Shown piece after piece: positions 1-10,972 of a DNA stretch of 64,000 nucleotides. The notes under the pieces are model-generated. The model worked only from the letters and a program-made list of their open reading frames with translations. It was not told where the DNA came from and did not search any database. Position numbers and translations under genes: made by a program. The first letter of the stretch is position 1. Every line of letters begins with the position of its first letter. The stretch is from Margaritispora aquatica (lineage: Eukaryota; Ascomycota; Leotiomycetes; Helotiales; Discinellaceae): contig VJWN01000014.1 of NCBI GenBank assembly GCA_007644065.1, positions 310,001 to 374,000 of the forward strand, written 5' to 3'.

Positions 1-2799
1 GTCACGAGAGAATGCCTATGCAATTGGTAGCAGTCAGTAGGTAGGTAAGATTACCTTACACGACAGACGTGGTGAATTCTTATTGTGCTTCTGTCATCTC
101 CATCTCTCTCTCTCTTGCTAGGTAGGTACCGTACTTCAGATTATGGTATGTTACCAGTCGACATCTAGACCATGGACTTGGTCACGATTTCAATGATATC
201 AATGATTGCCTTCCAATGACATTCCATTTTAGCTTTCCATCCTCGTTTCCCATCGAGAAGAGGAGGCTGTCACGATTGATCACTTGGTAGTTGGTAGCGG
301 TGAGAGTGTCGAGTGTACCTAGGTACCTTCGTATTGGTCTCTGAGCGAACGCCTCCCAAGCCATCAAAGCGGTCGTGCATGCTCAGGTGCACGAGAATTC
401 GCATCAACCGCATCAACTGCATCAAACTTACCGTGACTTTGAACTCGAGCTACCTCGAGCGACCTCTGCTATTGGGGACAAGTGTCCGTCTCCCTCGTCT
501 CCACGAATCGAGGAATCGAGAGCATCCGAGCCATTTCTCGGTACCAAGTAATGAGCCTTCCCCAAGGATCCCAAGGATCTCAAGAATCCAATCCGATGGT
601 TTTCGGGACTGACAGCAGCAAACAACAGCAGCATCACAACATCTCTTGGCTCCTTGGTATTTTTGGGGTGGGGTGTTCTGACTCTGTCACTTCTGTCACT
701 CTGGATGGATGGGGAATGGAATGGAATGAATGTCCCGTGACAATTCCAAGTCACATGGTTAGCTAGCCAGACCAACCTACCTTACCTTATCTAACCTTAC
801 CTACCTACTGTAAGGTACCTTAGATATCTCAGGTAGGTAAAGGTAGGTATGACCAGGATAGGATACTTAGAAGGCTCTAATATGTAGTTAAAAGGACCCG
901 ATGAACAGGAGATTTACAGCAACAGGAGGGGTAAGGCAATAGGCAGTTGGAGCTTGGAGCTCTGAATCTTTTCCTGTCTGAGATGAGGCTGAATGAATCG
1001 TCATCGTCATGTCAGTTCTGCTTTCGTGTGCCATGTGGTTATGCGTGCGTACTTCTCGAGGCTTTGCCAGCCAGTCCTCAGCAGCTGAAATGGAAGAGAA
1101 AAGGCTTCACATCGGCAGCAGTTCGGAACCGGCTTTTCAGCTGGATTAGAAGGATCAACGGCCGCCCAGAGAGACAATCTCTTTTCGTACCACCAAGCAA
1201 TCCTGTACTAGTCTGTAAGGTAGGATAGTCTGCAGTCTGAAATCTGCAATCTGAAATCTGAAGTCTGACATGTGCTGTCACGAAGATATGGTCCATCTTC
1301 GTCTACATTATCAGCACTTATACTTTGTCCTGTGTAAGAGTGGAGAAGCCTCGCTCGCACTTGAGAACGAATTACATTTCTTCAATCGTTTGTGTTAAAT
1401 ACCTTAGGTAATCAATCACTTCAGAATTTTAAATGTCACATGATCACTATCTTTATCTCTCTCGCTCTTCTCTCAGACACATCCCATCACATCCCATTAT
1501 ATCCCATCATATGCCATCATATCCCATCATATATCCCATCACGTCGGGTCACAATCAATCGGTTGTTGTTGTGTCGTCCCCTCCCCTTCCTAACTTACTG
1601 TACTTACATGCTTGTCAAATTGAAACGAGTGATCGACGTTGCGCCACACCAGACGTGAACGGGGGATCCAATTTATGGATCATGATGATTGGCGGGAAGG
1701 ATAGACACGGGGAGTGTGGAGCCACTTTGTCAGTCTTTTTTTCGACGAAAGTAGTCTTTTCTTGTCTTTTCTTGCCTTTTCTTGTCACGGCTTGTTCATC
1801 ATCAGCCCCAATCGCCTCACTAGCCTCCCCCCCCGAAAGAGCAAACCAGGGTACATACACACAAGGGGTGACTGAAATAGAATCCTTGGAAAGTCCGAAC
1901 CCGGCTTAGCTCATTCAACACCCCCCCCCCCCCCAAGTCATGTCTGTCCACCCGAACTTGAACCCGAACCTATTCTACTTTTTCCTTAGTGCAGGCAGAT
2001 TTTAAAGCCTATTTCTGCAGGGCAACGGACGTGTGTGTGTGTATGTGTATGTGTGTGTGTGTGATGTGTGATAAAAGATGGATCATCAAATAAAATAAAA
2101 TAACTCAAAGCCTTGGAAGGAGGAGAAGAAGAAGAAGAGGTAAATAACATGGTAAAAAAAGATAGTAATAATAGTCATAGTAGTCGTCGTAGTAATAGAA
2201 ATAAAAATAAATAAAAAAATATAGCATGTCCATGTCCATGTCTTCCTTGTGTTGTTGTCTTTTCTCCCTGCATTCGTAACAGCTTATGTCATTGAGTGAT
2301 TCAGTCACTGAGAGTACGGGTATCAAGTGGCCCGGAACTTGACAATTGGTGGATTGGTGGATTGGTGGAACCTTGCCATACATTGCCATGCCATACCATA
2401 CCATACCATACCATACCATACCATACCATACAGTACCCATACCATAATACCCTGCCAACCATGGCCCGGGGGGGCTGAGCAACAGCAGCAGCAGCAGCAG
2501 CATGCAGGCGAGGGCCTTGCGTCCGAACGTGAACCCGTATTGAGGCTAACCCTCTAATCATAAATCCTTAATTCTGATCCTCTCCTTTTTCCATATATGA
2601 GACTGCCATCCATCCCCTCTGCATTTGCACCCTCATCTCATATCCTCCTCCACCAGCCATCAATTCGTATCGTCGTCAAGTTCAGTCTTGATTACTTCGT
2701 CGTCAACACCAGTCGCTCGCTTATTTCGACTTCTTCGACAGGTCTGCAATCACCACCACAGCAACAACTTCAATTCGTCGACAAACCACATCCGCAATC
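1..2799. other. Gene-free region with simple repeats
   Basis: No open frame here has convincing protein character. The DNA holds dispersed TAGGTAGG/CCTACCTT motifs near 1-60 and 775-860, an imperfect repeat of CATCCCAT-type units at about 1478-1545, a 14-nt C run near 1921-1934, a GT-rich stretch near 2031-2063, three copies of GGATTGGT near 2349-2368 and about eight CCATA units at 2391-2431. The last few hundred bases (about 2580-2799, pyrimidine-rich with several TCATC/CATC runs) are the likely promoter and 5' leader of the gene starting at 2800. Confidence 0.6.
2391..2431. repeat. (CCATA)n microsatellite
   Basis: About eight tandem copies of the pentamer CCATA are directly visible. They lie in gene-free DNA about 370 bp upstream of the SUR7-like gene and produce the repetitive reading frames that cross this site. 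Confidence 0.9.
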
Positions 2800-3895
2800 A
2801 TGGGTTTCGGACGCTTCATCTGCGTAGCCTTGCCATTCGCATTAACCATATGCAGTTTGATCACAATCCTGATCGCTCTCACAGCAGGTGTCGTGGTAAG
2901 CAAACCTTTCAATCTGCCGTATCAGAACAACTATGCTAACAACATCGCAGCACAAGGAAATAGACCTCTTCACAGTCAACACCGCCAACCTCTCCATCTC
3001 CTCCTCCTCCCTCGAGAATCTCGTCAACCTGGTCGTCAAGCGTGATGCCATGCCCGCAGACCACTTCTCCAGCCTGACCACCGCCGCGCTTGCCAACCAA
3101 GGCGCCTCCTCCACCTCCACCAGCACGAACATCACAGCTGCCAACTTGGGCCTCGCAGATACCTACAAGGTCTCGCTCTGGAACTACTGCTCCACCACGA
3201 ATGGCAAGCAGAACTGCACGGCTGGCAAGTTCGACTGGGCCGCTTCCTCCTTGAACATCACAGCCATCGAAGCCCTCGGTTCCTCCAACACTGGTGTCAA
3301 CGTCACCCTGCCCAAGGAGCTCAAGACGTCCCTCAAGACCTTCAAGAACGTCATGAAATGGACTGAAGTCGTCTACATCATCGCGCTGGTGACCTGCGTC
3401 CTCGAGCTCGTGGTTGGTCTCTTCGGTTTCTGCTCCCGCGCTGGCTCCTGCATCACCTACATCATTTCCGGTCTCTCCACCACCGCCATCATCGCCGCAT
3501 CCGCCATGGCCACCGCTCTCGGCGCCGTGACCGTCGGCTCCATCGATGCGACAGCCAAGGCATACGGCGTGCACGCCTCGCTCAACACCAGCTTCCTGGC
3601 CACGACCTGGCTCGCGGCCGCGTTCAGCATCGGCAGCGGTCTGTTCTGGATGTTCACCATCTGCTGCTGCGCGTCTGACTCCAAGAAGAAGAGCTCCTCC
3701 CGTCGCTCCCGCGGTGGCGATGATGCCGAGAAGCTCATCCCCGCTGGTGCGTACGCCAGGGTGGAGGATACCCATTATGCGGGCCAGCAGAGCGGCATCT
3801 ATCACAACCAGGGTGCATATGCCACACCTAAGCCACACATGAAGCCCACCCACAACAACGGTGCTTATGAGCCTTATAGCCACGGTGCTGTTTAA
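2800..3895 (+). CDS. SUR7/PalI-family plasma-membrane protein
   Basis: Two exons: 2800-2895 and 2951-3895, joined in phase 0 across a 55-nt intron (GTAAGC donor, GCTAAC branch, GCAG acceptor), giving 346 aa. The first exon is a hydrophobic N-terminal helix (FALTICSLITILIAL). An extracellular loop with N-glycosylation sequons and the family's W-x-x-C pair (LWNYCS) follows, then three closely spaced membrane helices at roughly residues 190-280, and a basic and polar C-terminal tail rich in Gly, His and Tyr. This is the fold of SUR7-type eisosome/MCC proteins and their PalI relatives, which organise cortical membrane domains or act in pH sensing; which role applies cannot be told from sequence. 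Codon use is C-ending and strong, as in well-expressed fungal genes. The start is the first ATG of the hydrophobic exon and has a good context (caatcATGG). Confidence 0.88.
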
Positions 3896-5589
3896 GCTGG
3901 TGGAGAGAGGGTGTGAGCAGGGTCGTTGGTGAGGGTTGTGAACAAGGCAAGTGAGAATTTGGATTAGCGTGCATTTTCAAGGCGTTTTGGGGGGTCCTGG
4001 GGTACGATAGATGTTGTGGATGGAGATGGGATGTGGATGGGTCTATGTATGGATGTGTATGACGGTATTGGATCTTCGTTGATGGTGTGAACAAAGACGA
4101 GCGAGAATTTAATGAACTGGACATTCTCCAACACACATGTTTCTCTCAATAATGCTGACTTCCTTGTGATTCTCCACGCAATTAACAACAAGTAGTCAAG
4201 ACTTCGATAACAGCAGTGGTCATCACTCTACGTGACAGTGCCGAATTTCAAGCAATTCACACTTCACGCTTGATTGTAGTCCAAAATAATGAAACTCATA
4301 CCTCACATCTCAGCTCAATAGCTCAAGGGCTCAGCCAGCTACATCCTTTCCGTATATGGATTCTATACCTCTACTCTACTCTATATCCTGTGCCACGCTC
4401 ATCGTGCTTCAAAAACAGAAATACTAGCAACACCAATAAGGCACTCTCTCCTCTCCTCTCCTCTCCTCTCCTCTCCTCTTCTCCCCTCGAAACTCGGAAG
4501 CCAGGCTTTGATGATGCAAGACAAGGGTGATTGATACTCTCTCTCAGCTACCACGCTTCATTGAGTTATACTCTGTGATCTAGGTTTTCGATTTAGATTA
4601 GAGAGAAGTGAACTCTGTGACCGAATCAGTCAAACCATGACTCGAGAAATGAATCCCCGAGCCTCAAATCTCAACGTAAACGTAAACTCCATCTCCACTC
4701 ATGCTGAATACTCAACATAATACAAACAACAACCAAACAACCCCAAATGCTCCCCGCCCCCAACACAAACACACACACACACACACACACCCTCACACCA
4801 CCCACCTCTACGATATCATAGCAGACAGCCCTTTCTCGGTAGATATGGGGGTTCATACCCTTCCGCTGGTGTTTCCTTGCTGCGCTCACTCGTTCATCTG
4901 GGTGGATGGATGTGTAGGTGGATGGAGGCGTAAGCGAGAAGGAGGGAGGGAGGGAGGGAGGGAGGGACAGACAGACAGACAGAACTGAGAAAAATCGATT
5001 CTTTTTCGTGCGTGACTGACTTAGCTGGAAATTAGAATTGATGGGAGCGATGAACGGAAAAGCGGAAGCGGAAGAAGTGAGAGCAAAAAGCAAAAACAAG
5101 AGAGGTGAGCCAGAGGGGTGAAAGCAGTCATTTCCGTCCCTCTCTATAGAGGTGGTTGGAGATCTGAGAATAGCTGAAATCTTACGCTGTTGGAAGGAAG
5201 AGCTTGGGTTGGAGGAGGCTAGGTGGCGTTGAGGGAGAGGAATTGATGTTTCGCTGGTTTCCACTTTGCGAAAAGTAAGATTACTTTACTTGGGGATGGA
5301 TGGATGTGGTGGATGTGGTGGATGTTTTGTTCTGTTTAGATGGCAGACAGGCGGTGTTGGAAAGATACATCATCGCTACGTAGTTAGTATTGCAACAAAA
5401 TACTAATACTGATTAACGACTTTCACAATGTGATATCATGAGGCTTAAGTCCGACGTATTGATATAAAGACAGTAAGTACCTTGTAAAGAAATGGAGAGG
5501 TTATCTATTCCACTTATTCGCGATGTACTTTGATTAAAACTGCCACTGGAACTAATTCTCATCTAGCTAGCTAGGACATCTCAATTCAT

Positions 5590-5870
5590 CCCACCATACC
5601 ATACCAGTTTATTAGCGAATAATCCTTATACGTATTATAAGGAATGAATAAGGGGGTGAATCACGTAAGAACGTAGTAGGTAAAATAGATAGGATTAAAG
5701 AGTCTAAAGAGCTTCTATAGTAGTAGAGAGCTCTATATAAATACCTAGATTAGCGCCTATAGCGCTCAATCTTATATAATAGTATATAAAATATATAATG
5801 TGGTAAGATTAAGGAGGATATTAATAACCGAATATTATATATAAAAGCACGTGACATCCAACTACCATAT
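5590..5870. repeat. AT-rich island, probable decayed repeat
   Basis: This stretch is markedly AT-rich, with dense TATA/ATATA and short inverted repeats, for example AGCGC-CTATA-GCGCT near 5752-5766 and CCTTATA...TTATAAGG near 5626-5643. There are no ORFs. The composition resembles transposon relics mutated by repeat-induced point mutation in filamentous ascomycetes, but no element family can be named from the sequence. Confidence 0.4.
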
Positions 5871-6509
5871 CACTTGCAAGAGTCTCTTTCAATATCAATA
5901 CCTATATCTCATGTTGTTGCTTGTGGTGCCTTCCTTGGGACTTGAGGAAATCATTTTCCTCACGATCGCTTCAACGAGAAGTTGTTATTGTTAGTTGTCC
6001 GACATTTCTATAGATACACATACGTATCTGTTAGATTTGGAAAATAGACACTCGAATTGAGTTGAGTGGATTATTAAAGCAATTGCACCAGAACCATTCA
6101 ACATAATAGGACATAGTCCTTCTCGCTAAACGCACTTCCAAACTTGTCCATCATTCAATTCAATTCGATTCGATTTCTCATTCCCTATAATTCTTAGCCT
6201 AAAAACATAACACAAACACCCTCAAGATACCTAGAAAAGTGGACTTCTATTTCTCTTAGTAAGATTACGTATGAGGAGAATGAATGAATGAAAGAAACGA
6301 ATGGAAGAAATGGAAGGAAAGAAGGCTCCGTGACCGCCAAGTTGAAGAAATGAAATCGGAAGTCAGAATAAGACAACCAAACAACCAAACCCGCCACGCC
6401 ACGCCACACTACAGCACACTACAGTACAGAGAAATATATCGAGGACTAAGCAACAGGCGACTAAGCGACCAGGCTTGATTAATAATCACCACCACAGCAA
6501 ACCGTAATA

Positions 6510-6558
<49 letters not shown>
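6510..6558. repeat. Compound (CT)n-(CA)n microsatellite
   Basis: A run of CT dinucleotides passes directly into a run of CA dinucleotides. It is visible in the sequence and lies in gene-free DNA. Confidence 0.9.
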
Positions 6559-6560
<2 letters not shown>

Positions 6561-7065
6561 ACCCAATAATTCTCCAACAGCACTCGTCAAGGGAATTCAG
6601 TCACTTCTTCTCTATTGATCTTCTCCCCCTCTTGGCTGGCTGGGTCTCGCTAATGGCCAGGGAAAAAAAACAAGGTCTTAGGGGGTTAGCTTGACTTCAT
6701 AATGTCCAGTCCCAGTGTCGCCTACGACTTGGTGAGTTTGGGATGCACTCACTTGCCTGGATGGATTGCTCTCAGTAAGTGAAAATAAGGTATTTTGGCA
6801 TGTTTAAGGTAGGAAGCGAGGTTCTCCGTTGGATGGTCATCGAAAATTGTTCCTGCGGTTCTTTTTGCTGTTTTGATTTTTGAGTTTTGGGGGGTGAATG
6901 AGGGACTGGGATTGGAATTGGAGACTGGAAATTCGCATATGTGAGACTTGGCATTTGAGGAGAGTTGGTGAATTGTACCATTTGCTTCTTAAACTTGGAT
7001 TTATATACACCATTCTGCGTGTTAAAATATATCACGAAAACTCTCCCATCTCACCCCATCGCTAC

Positions 7066-7660
7066 TCACAAATTCTTAACCTCAAACCTCCTCCGCAACC
7101 ACTCGCCCCACCTCAAAATCCCCCACGGAACCGGCACCAACGCTAGCGCCACGAAACCTAGCAGACTATTCCCCCACCCCAATCCAAGCGTCTCATACAT
7201 CTTCTGTCCGGCCAAGGGCAACACCGCGCCCATTACGCTACGAATCACCGTGTTTGCCGCCAGCGCGCTTGCAGCATACATGGAGAACGCATCGATCAGG
7301 TAGAGAGACACGCACATGAAGACCGCCATATTACCGATGCCGATCAGCACTGTGGCGAGGATGGGCGCGATCCAGTGGACGCGGTAGTGGGCTGTCCAGC
7401 CGTAGATGAATAGACCGATCGGGATGAGCGTGTATGCTGGAATAAGAGCTTGTAGGCGGAACTCGGGCTCCAGGGCGGCGGAGAGGGTGGTGGGTACTGC
7501 TGCTCCGTCACCTTCGCTTTCAGCGGCATCTTGGGCTTCTTTCCGCTTCTTCATCACGCGGTCGGTGGACCATGCGAAGAAACCCACACCGAAGAGTGAG
7601 CCGACACCAAGGCCCATGAAGGTGAGTCCCACGGAGCCGGAGGAGAAATGATACGTTTTC
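7066..7660 (-). pseudogene. 3' half of disrupted MFS (DHA1-type) transporter
   Basis: This minus-strand frame encodes the C-terminal ~195 residues of a DHA1-type major facilitator. It opens at KTYHFSSGSVGLTFMGLGVG, continues with the cytoplasmic loop FFAWSTDRVMKKRK, and carries helices about 8-12, ending in LRRRFEVKNL and a stop. It has no start codon of its own: the first ATG lies inside a membrane segment. The matching N-terminal half lies 3.3 kb upstream on the same strand at 10969-12186. Codon use is strongly GC-ending. A short, diverged second copy of its first ~15 codons lies just upstream (7706-7765), so it cannot simply be the continuation of the N-half after removal of the insert. 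Confidence 0.8.
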
Positions 7661-7705
7661 GATTGTTTGATCGATTGGTGTCTACGTCAGTTTAGATAGG
7701 CTTAC

Positions 7706-7765
7706 CACATAGGTTAGTCCAACACTCCCGGAGGAAAATCCATACTTCTCCTCCAAAAACGATGT
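7706..7765 (-). pseudogene. Diverged MFS fragment at the 3' insertion junction
   Basis: On the minus strand this reads FLEEKYGFSSGSVGLTYV, the segment expected directly after the N-half sequence ending LYLLFTT. It ends at a GTAAGCC that looks like an intron donor, with no usable acceptor before the next MFS segment. The region 7614-7660 encodes nearly the same peptide (YHFSSGSVGLTF) in another frame with many synonymous differences, including a Ser switch between AGT and TCC codons. The two copies are therefore not a recent tandem duplication. They look like pieces of two paralogous transporters brought together. Confidence 0.7.
7762..7765 (+). repeat. Left candidate target-site repeat (ATGT)
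   Basis: ATGT here and at 10969-10972 marks the points where MFS coding sequence stops on each side of the insert. Joining the flanks with a single ATGT gives, on the minus strand, an uninterrupted L-F-T-T-S-F-L-E-E-K-Y-G-F reading, which fits this transporter family. Four matching bases alone are weak evidence; the restored frame is what gives them weight. Confidence 0.5.
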
Positions 7766-7952
7766 ATTTCTTGTTAGCTAAGCTAGCGAATATGCCATTT
7801 TCCTAGCCATGCATACACCGGATCCTTGCCTCCTAGTACATGTTCCTATCATAACTCATGCTTTGACGCCGTCCATTTCAAATGCAAATCCTTTCCTCAT
7901 AATACATGTTCTCACCAGCAAGGGTTCGGACGGCGTCCACATGCCAAAGGCA

Positions 7953-10649
7953 TCAGCTCTCAATATCCTCCTCCTCCTCCTCCTCCTCCTCCTCCTCCTC
8001 CTCATCAGCCACACGCTCTTCGCTGAGAAAAGCCCCTCCTTCTCCTCCGTTATTTCCCGCGCGCGTGGCAGTAACCTTTGCCTCATCGTATTTGAGACCA
8101 TGAATGCCCTTTTCCGATGCCAGGTGCCTTACCAAGCCGGTGAGCGACTTGAAAATTCCTGCGCACGCACTTGATCCTCCAAGGGGGCAACTTCTTGGCT
8201 GGTAGGGGATTACCAATGACGGCCGGGATGTGTTTGCTGGTAAATACGGCTGGATGTGCTTCATGGACGAGAGCTTGTGAACTTTTCTTAGATGCTCTTG
8301 TAACTTGTACATTTGAGGCCAAAGGGTTGGTGACTGGCACTCGGCAAAGGAGCAGCGGACGGGCGGATCAATTGGACGATGGAATTGATCTAGGTGATTT
8401 GTGAATCCATCCTTGGTCGCGAACACTTCGGCACGATTGCACCCGGGCTCGGGGCACGTTTGAGGCTCGAAAAGGTGGACGCCGTCGATGTGTTTCTGGA
8501 GAGACTTGAGAGCTCCGAAGCTCTTCCCGCACCCATCATGATCACACTTGAAGTTCTTCTCCTGCTTCTCCTTTGCCCCTCGACACGAACGCAGGTGAGA
8601 TTGGAGGACGCTGTCCAACTGACTCGTATATTCTTTACATACCTGGCAGGTGTATGTATATAGCGTAGGGTAGTCACGGGAGTGTCCCATCGCAGCGAAG
8701 GTGGGAAAATTCTCATGGAGATTCTTGAGTCCTTTGGTTTGCAGACGCACGCAGCGAATAATGTTGATCTTGGAGAGTGCCTCGACGAATTGCGATCCTG
8801 GAAGGGTGAGAATGCTCCCACTCGTCGTGCCTTGGACGTTCTCGAGAAGGATCTGTAACGCCATTTCTTGTTCCCCCTCGGTGGGAGCTTCAGTGGTATT
8901 GCAAGCCAGGGTGGCCAATCTCTCCGCGGCATTGCCGTCCACCGTGATGTCTCCTCCATCGAGCAGGATGAGGCGCGGGTCTATCGGGATGGACGGCTCG
9001 GGAGTTGCCGAAGCAGATGTTGTCGGTGGGCTTGTGGTGGTGGTGGTGGTGGTTGTTGTCGACGCGGATGCCGGGGTGTTGGTCGTGCTGGCCTTGGAGG
9101 AGGGTGTTGTCGAGTCAGTGAACGGCGTCCCCCACTCCCGGGGACTCGGGGCGGCGAGAGGAGGGGTAACGACCGTCGTTGGCACTCCCAAGGGACCGGC
9201 TGGGGGTTTGGACGGCGTCAAACCGCCGGTCGCTCGCTCATCCCTCATCCAATCTTGCTCCATCTGTCGATGAAGCGCCGCCCCCGCTTTGCGTCTTTCA
9301 TTGCTCGATTGCGCATCAATGCCCTGCTCTGCACAATAGCTATTGATTTCGGCTGGTGTTAAGCGGCGCTTTTTAAAGGCGCGTCCCATGACCGGCGCCT
9401 TCCGCCCCTCGAATTTCTGCTCCACCCGCGCGGACCAGGTTTCGTGCTCCAGTTCTCCCACATACTTGCTTGTCGTGCCACTTGCATAGCTCCCGGCGGC
9501 ATGACCGGCCGTTTGGGCCACCAATTTGGTCGCGACCCCGCCCTGAGTGACATTGGAAGGTTTGAGATTGGCCACATCTCGCAAACTGCCTCGACGAAGA
9601 TCGTGGGAGATAAGATTGGCCACAATCCCCGCCACGAGTCCTAACTGGTGGACCGCCTTGCTGACTTGTTCCGTCGGGGCGGGCAGATCCCAATTCAAGA
9701 TGCCGCTGTTCCTCTGTTGCTGGGGAAATACGGGGCGTTGTGGATAGCGCCACTGAATCGTCCGATCGCCTCGGGCGGATGCGTGGCGCAAGGCGTCATC
9801 GAGGGACGCAATATTGCCCGAACGAAGGGCGTGGATCAGCAGGAGCTTGACTGGACAGACGATGTTGAGGGCCGGATTTTTTAATGTCGGGAGCGGCGCA
9901 TCGCGATCCTCGTTGGGTTCGTCTCTAAACATGTTGTGAGTTTCGTGAACACGCGAGCAGGGAGTATCATGGGATGTCTGGTTGTCTTACTTGTGACCCT
10001 TTTCGAATTTGATGATACAGGTCAACTGGACGCCGTCCAAACTGCTCTCCCCCGGTGGCAGCTTCATGTTGATATCGCCCCATCGCATGAATTCCTCGGT
10101 ATATCCCCGACTCCTCGTCATGTCCCCGGACCGGCACGCCAACGCCGATTGGAGGACGACCATCAGAGCTTTGTGGATGGTGATATCCCAGGATAAACAA
10201 CCGTCGTCCAGTGCTGCCTGGAACCAAGCTCTGCTCATCTTTTCGACCATGCTTGCGCCAATCCAATGGTACTGTTCCCGCCGTCGGCCGCGCGTGATGG
10301 ATCCTTCGGCTGCAAGACCGCTCACCAGACCATCGATCCGCGCACACTCATTTTTACTGAAGGTGAACTTGGGATAGTCAAATGTGAAGGCCGAGATGCA
10401 AGTCCGTATTCCTTGCAGAAATGATATTCGGAGGGGGGAGTCTGCTTGGTGACCGCGAGCTTGTATATGCTTCACGATTGTATCAAGAAATCGCAGGAAT
10501 GTCGTGATGTCAGGTCCCGTGGTAGGATTCACGCTATATATATATATATTGCGGTTAGTTTGGATGGATGTGAGGTCGACCGAGGTAGGGTGAAGTGACA
10601 ATTGATTGTAGGTCGTGCGTGTCGGTCGAGCGAAATGGACAGCATCCAA
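7953..10649 (-). CDS. Tyrosine recombinase with C2H2 zinc-finger tail
   Basis: Two exons, about 10649-9991 and 9924-7953, join in frame across a 66-nt intron (GTAAGA to TTTAG), giving at least ~876 aa. The recombinase core carries all the expected catalytic blocks: the first Arg in ALACRSGDMTRS followed by the W-x-DI stretch, then H-x-x-R in SHDLRRGSLRDVANL, the GH box (TAGHAAGS) and the Tyr in TTSKYVG. A Pro/Thr/Ser linker with a Thr run follows, then several C2H2-like fingers (CQVC...H..C; CDHDGCGKSF...H...H; CPEPGC...H...H; a fourth and possibly a fifth), and a Glu tract from a (TCC)n repeat at the very end. It would cut and join DNA, with the fingers probably binding target or element DNA. 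The N-terminus is unresolved: the frame opens at a TTG and runs back into the (GA)n tract, so a first exon may be missing or lost. Distant alternatives are a DUF3435/Starship-captain relative or a domesticated recombinase. Confidence 0.75.
7966..8002 (+). repeat. (TCC)n trinucleotide repeat inside the recombinase gene
   Basis: About 12 TCC units encode, on the minus strand, the poly-Glu stretch five residues before the stop of the recombinase/zinc-finger protein. Its length probably varies between strains. Confidence 0.9.
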
Positions 10650-10650
10650 T

Positions 10651-10714
10651 TCAAGTGGGAGGGAGAGAGGGAGAGAGAGGGAGAGAGGGAGAGAGGGAGA
10701 GAGGGAGAGAGAGA

Positions 10715-10766
<52 letters not shown>
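10651..10766 (+). repeat. (GGGAGA)n/(GA)n tract
   Basis: A purine tract of more than 100 nt, with GGGAGA units changing to pure GA, lies immediately 5' of the recombinase reading frame on the minus strand. It is followed by T-rich sequence and, at about 10893-10914, by a run of 22 C. These tracts obscure the true 5' end of the recombinase gene. Confidence 0.9.
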
Positions 10767-10768
<2 letters not shown>

Positions 10769-10968
10769 GGTTGAGATATTTTTTTTATTTTTTTTTTAGG
10801 AAGTTGTGTTCGAATTACCTTACGAGAGGACGAGGACGAGGACGAGGAAGGAACGTGAAACCTACCTTGGTGGCCCGCTGAACCCTCCCTCTCCCCCCCC
10901 CCCCCCCCCCCCCCATCATATTTATTTATGGGCGGCTGTATCGTTTCTTCCCGCCTCCGAAGTCCAGA

Positions 10969-10972
10969 ATGT
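10969..10972 (+). repeat. Right candidate target-site repeat (ATGT)
   Basis: Partner of the ATGT at 7762-7765. MFS coding sequence ends here on the 5' side of the insert. Confidence 0.5.

Larger units (their letters stand above)
3896..7065. other. Gene-free region with microsatellites
   Basis: No supported gene. Contents are the 3' region of the SUR7-like gene, several microsatellites (CTCTC about 4445-4479, CA about 4768-4790, GGGA and CAGA about 4941-4982, CT then CA about 6510-6558) and an AT-rich island at about 5590-5870, listed separately. From about 6760 the DNA is the 3' side of the MFS remnant on the minus strand. Open frames here are short and of low-complexity composition. Confidence 0.55.
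7766..10972 (-). mobile_element. Tyrosine-recombinase element inserted in an MFS gene
   Basis: About 3.2 kb of GC-richer DNA lies between the two halves of an MFS gene and carries one gene, a tyrosine recombinase with C-terminal zinc fingers, in the same orientation as the host gene. I see no terminal inverted repeats at its ends. This fits tyrosine-recombinase transposons, such as Cryptons or small relatives of the DUF3435 group, which recombine at short target repeats instead of using a DDE transposase. The candidate 4-nt repeat ATGT borders it. A (GA)n tract and a 22-nt C tract lie near its 5' end. The exact ends are inferred from where MFS coding sequence resumes, so a few bases either way are possible. 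Confidence 0.65.

Noticed and set aside
2105..2503. 132-codon minus-strand frame with Tyr and Leu runs
   Set aside because: Translation of CCATA and CAG microsatellites; not protein-like.
2936..3883. 315-codon minus-strand frame
   Set aside because: Shadow of the SUR7-like gene: Gly/Asp/Glu-rich with no domain, and lies opposite a gene with strong codon bias.
8390..9362. Several frames of 160-190 codons on both strands
   Set aside because: Shadows of the recombinase/zinc-finger gene in a GC-rich region.
7766..10972. Starship giant element or captain
   Set aside because: Only about 3.2 kb with a single gene, no cargo, no TTAC(N7)A-type target motif at the junctions; a small recombinase element is the better description, although the core may be related.
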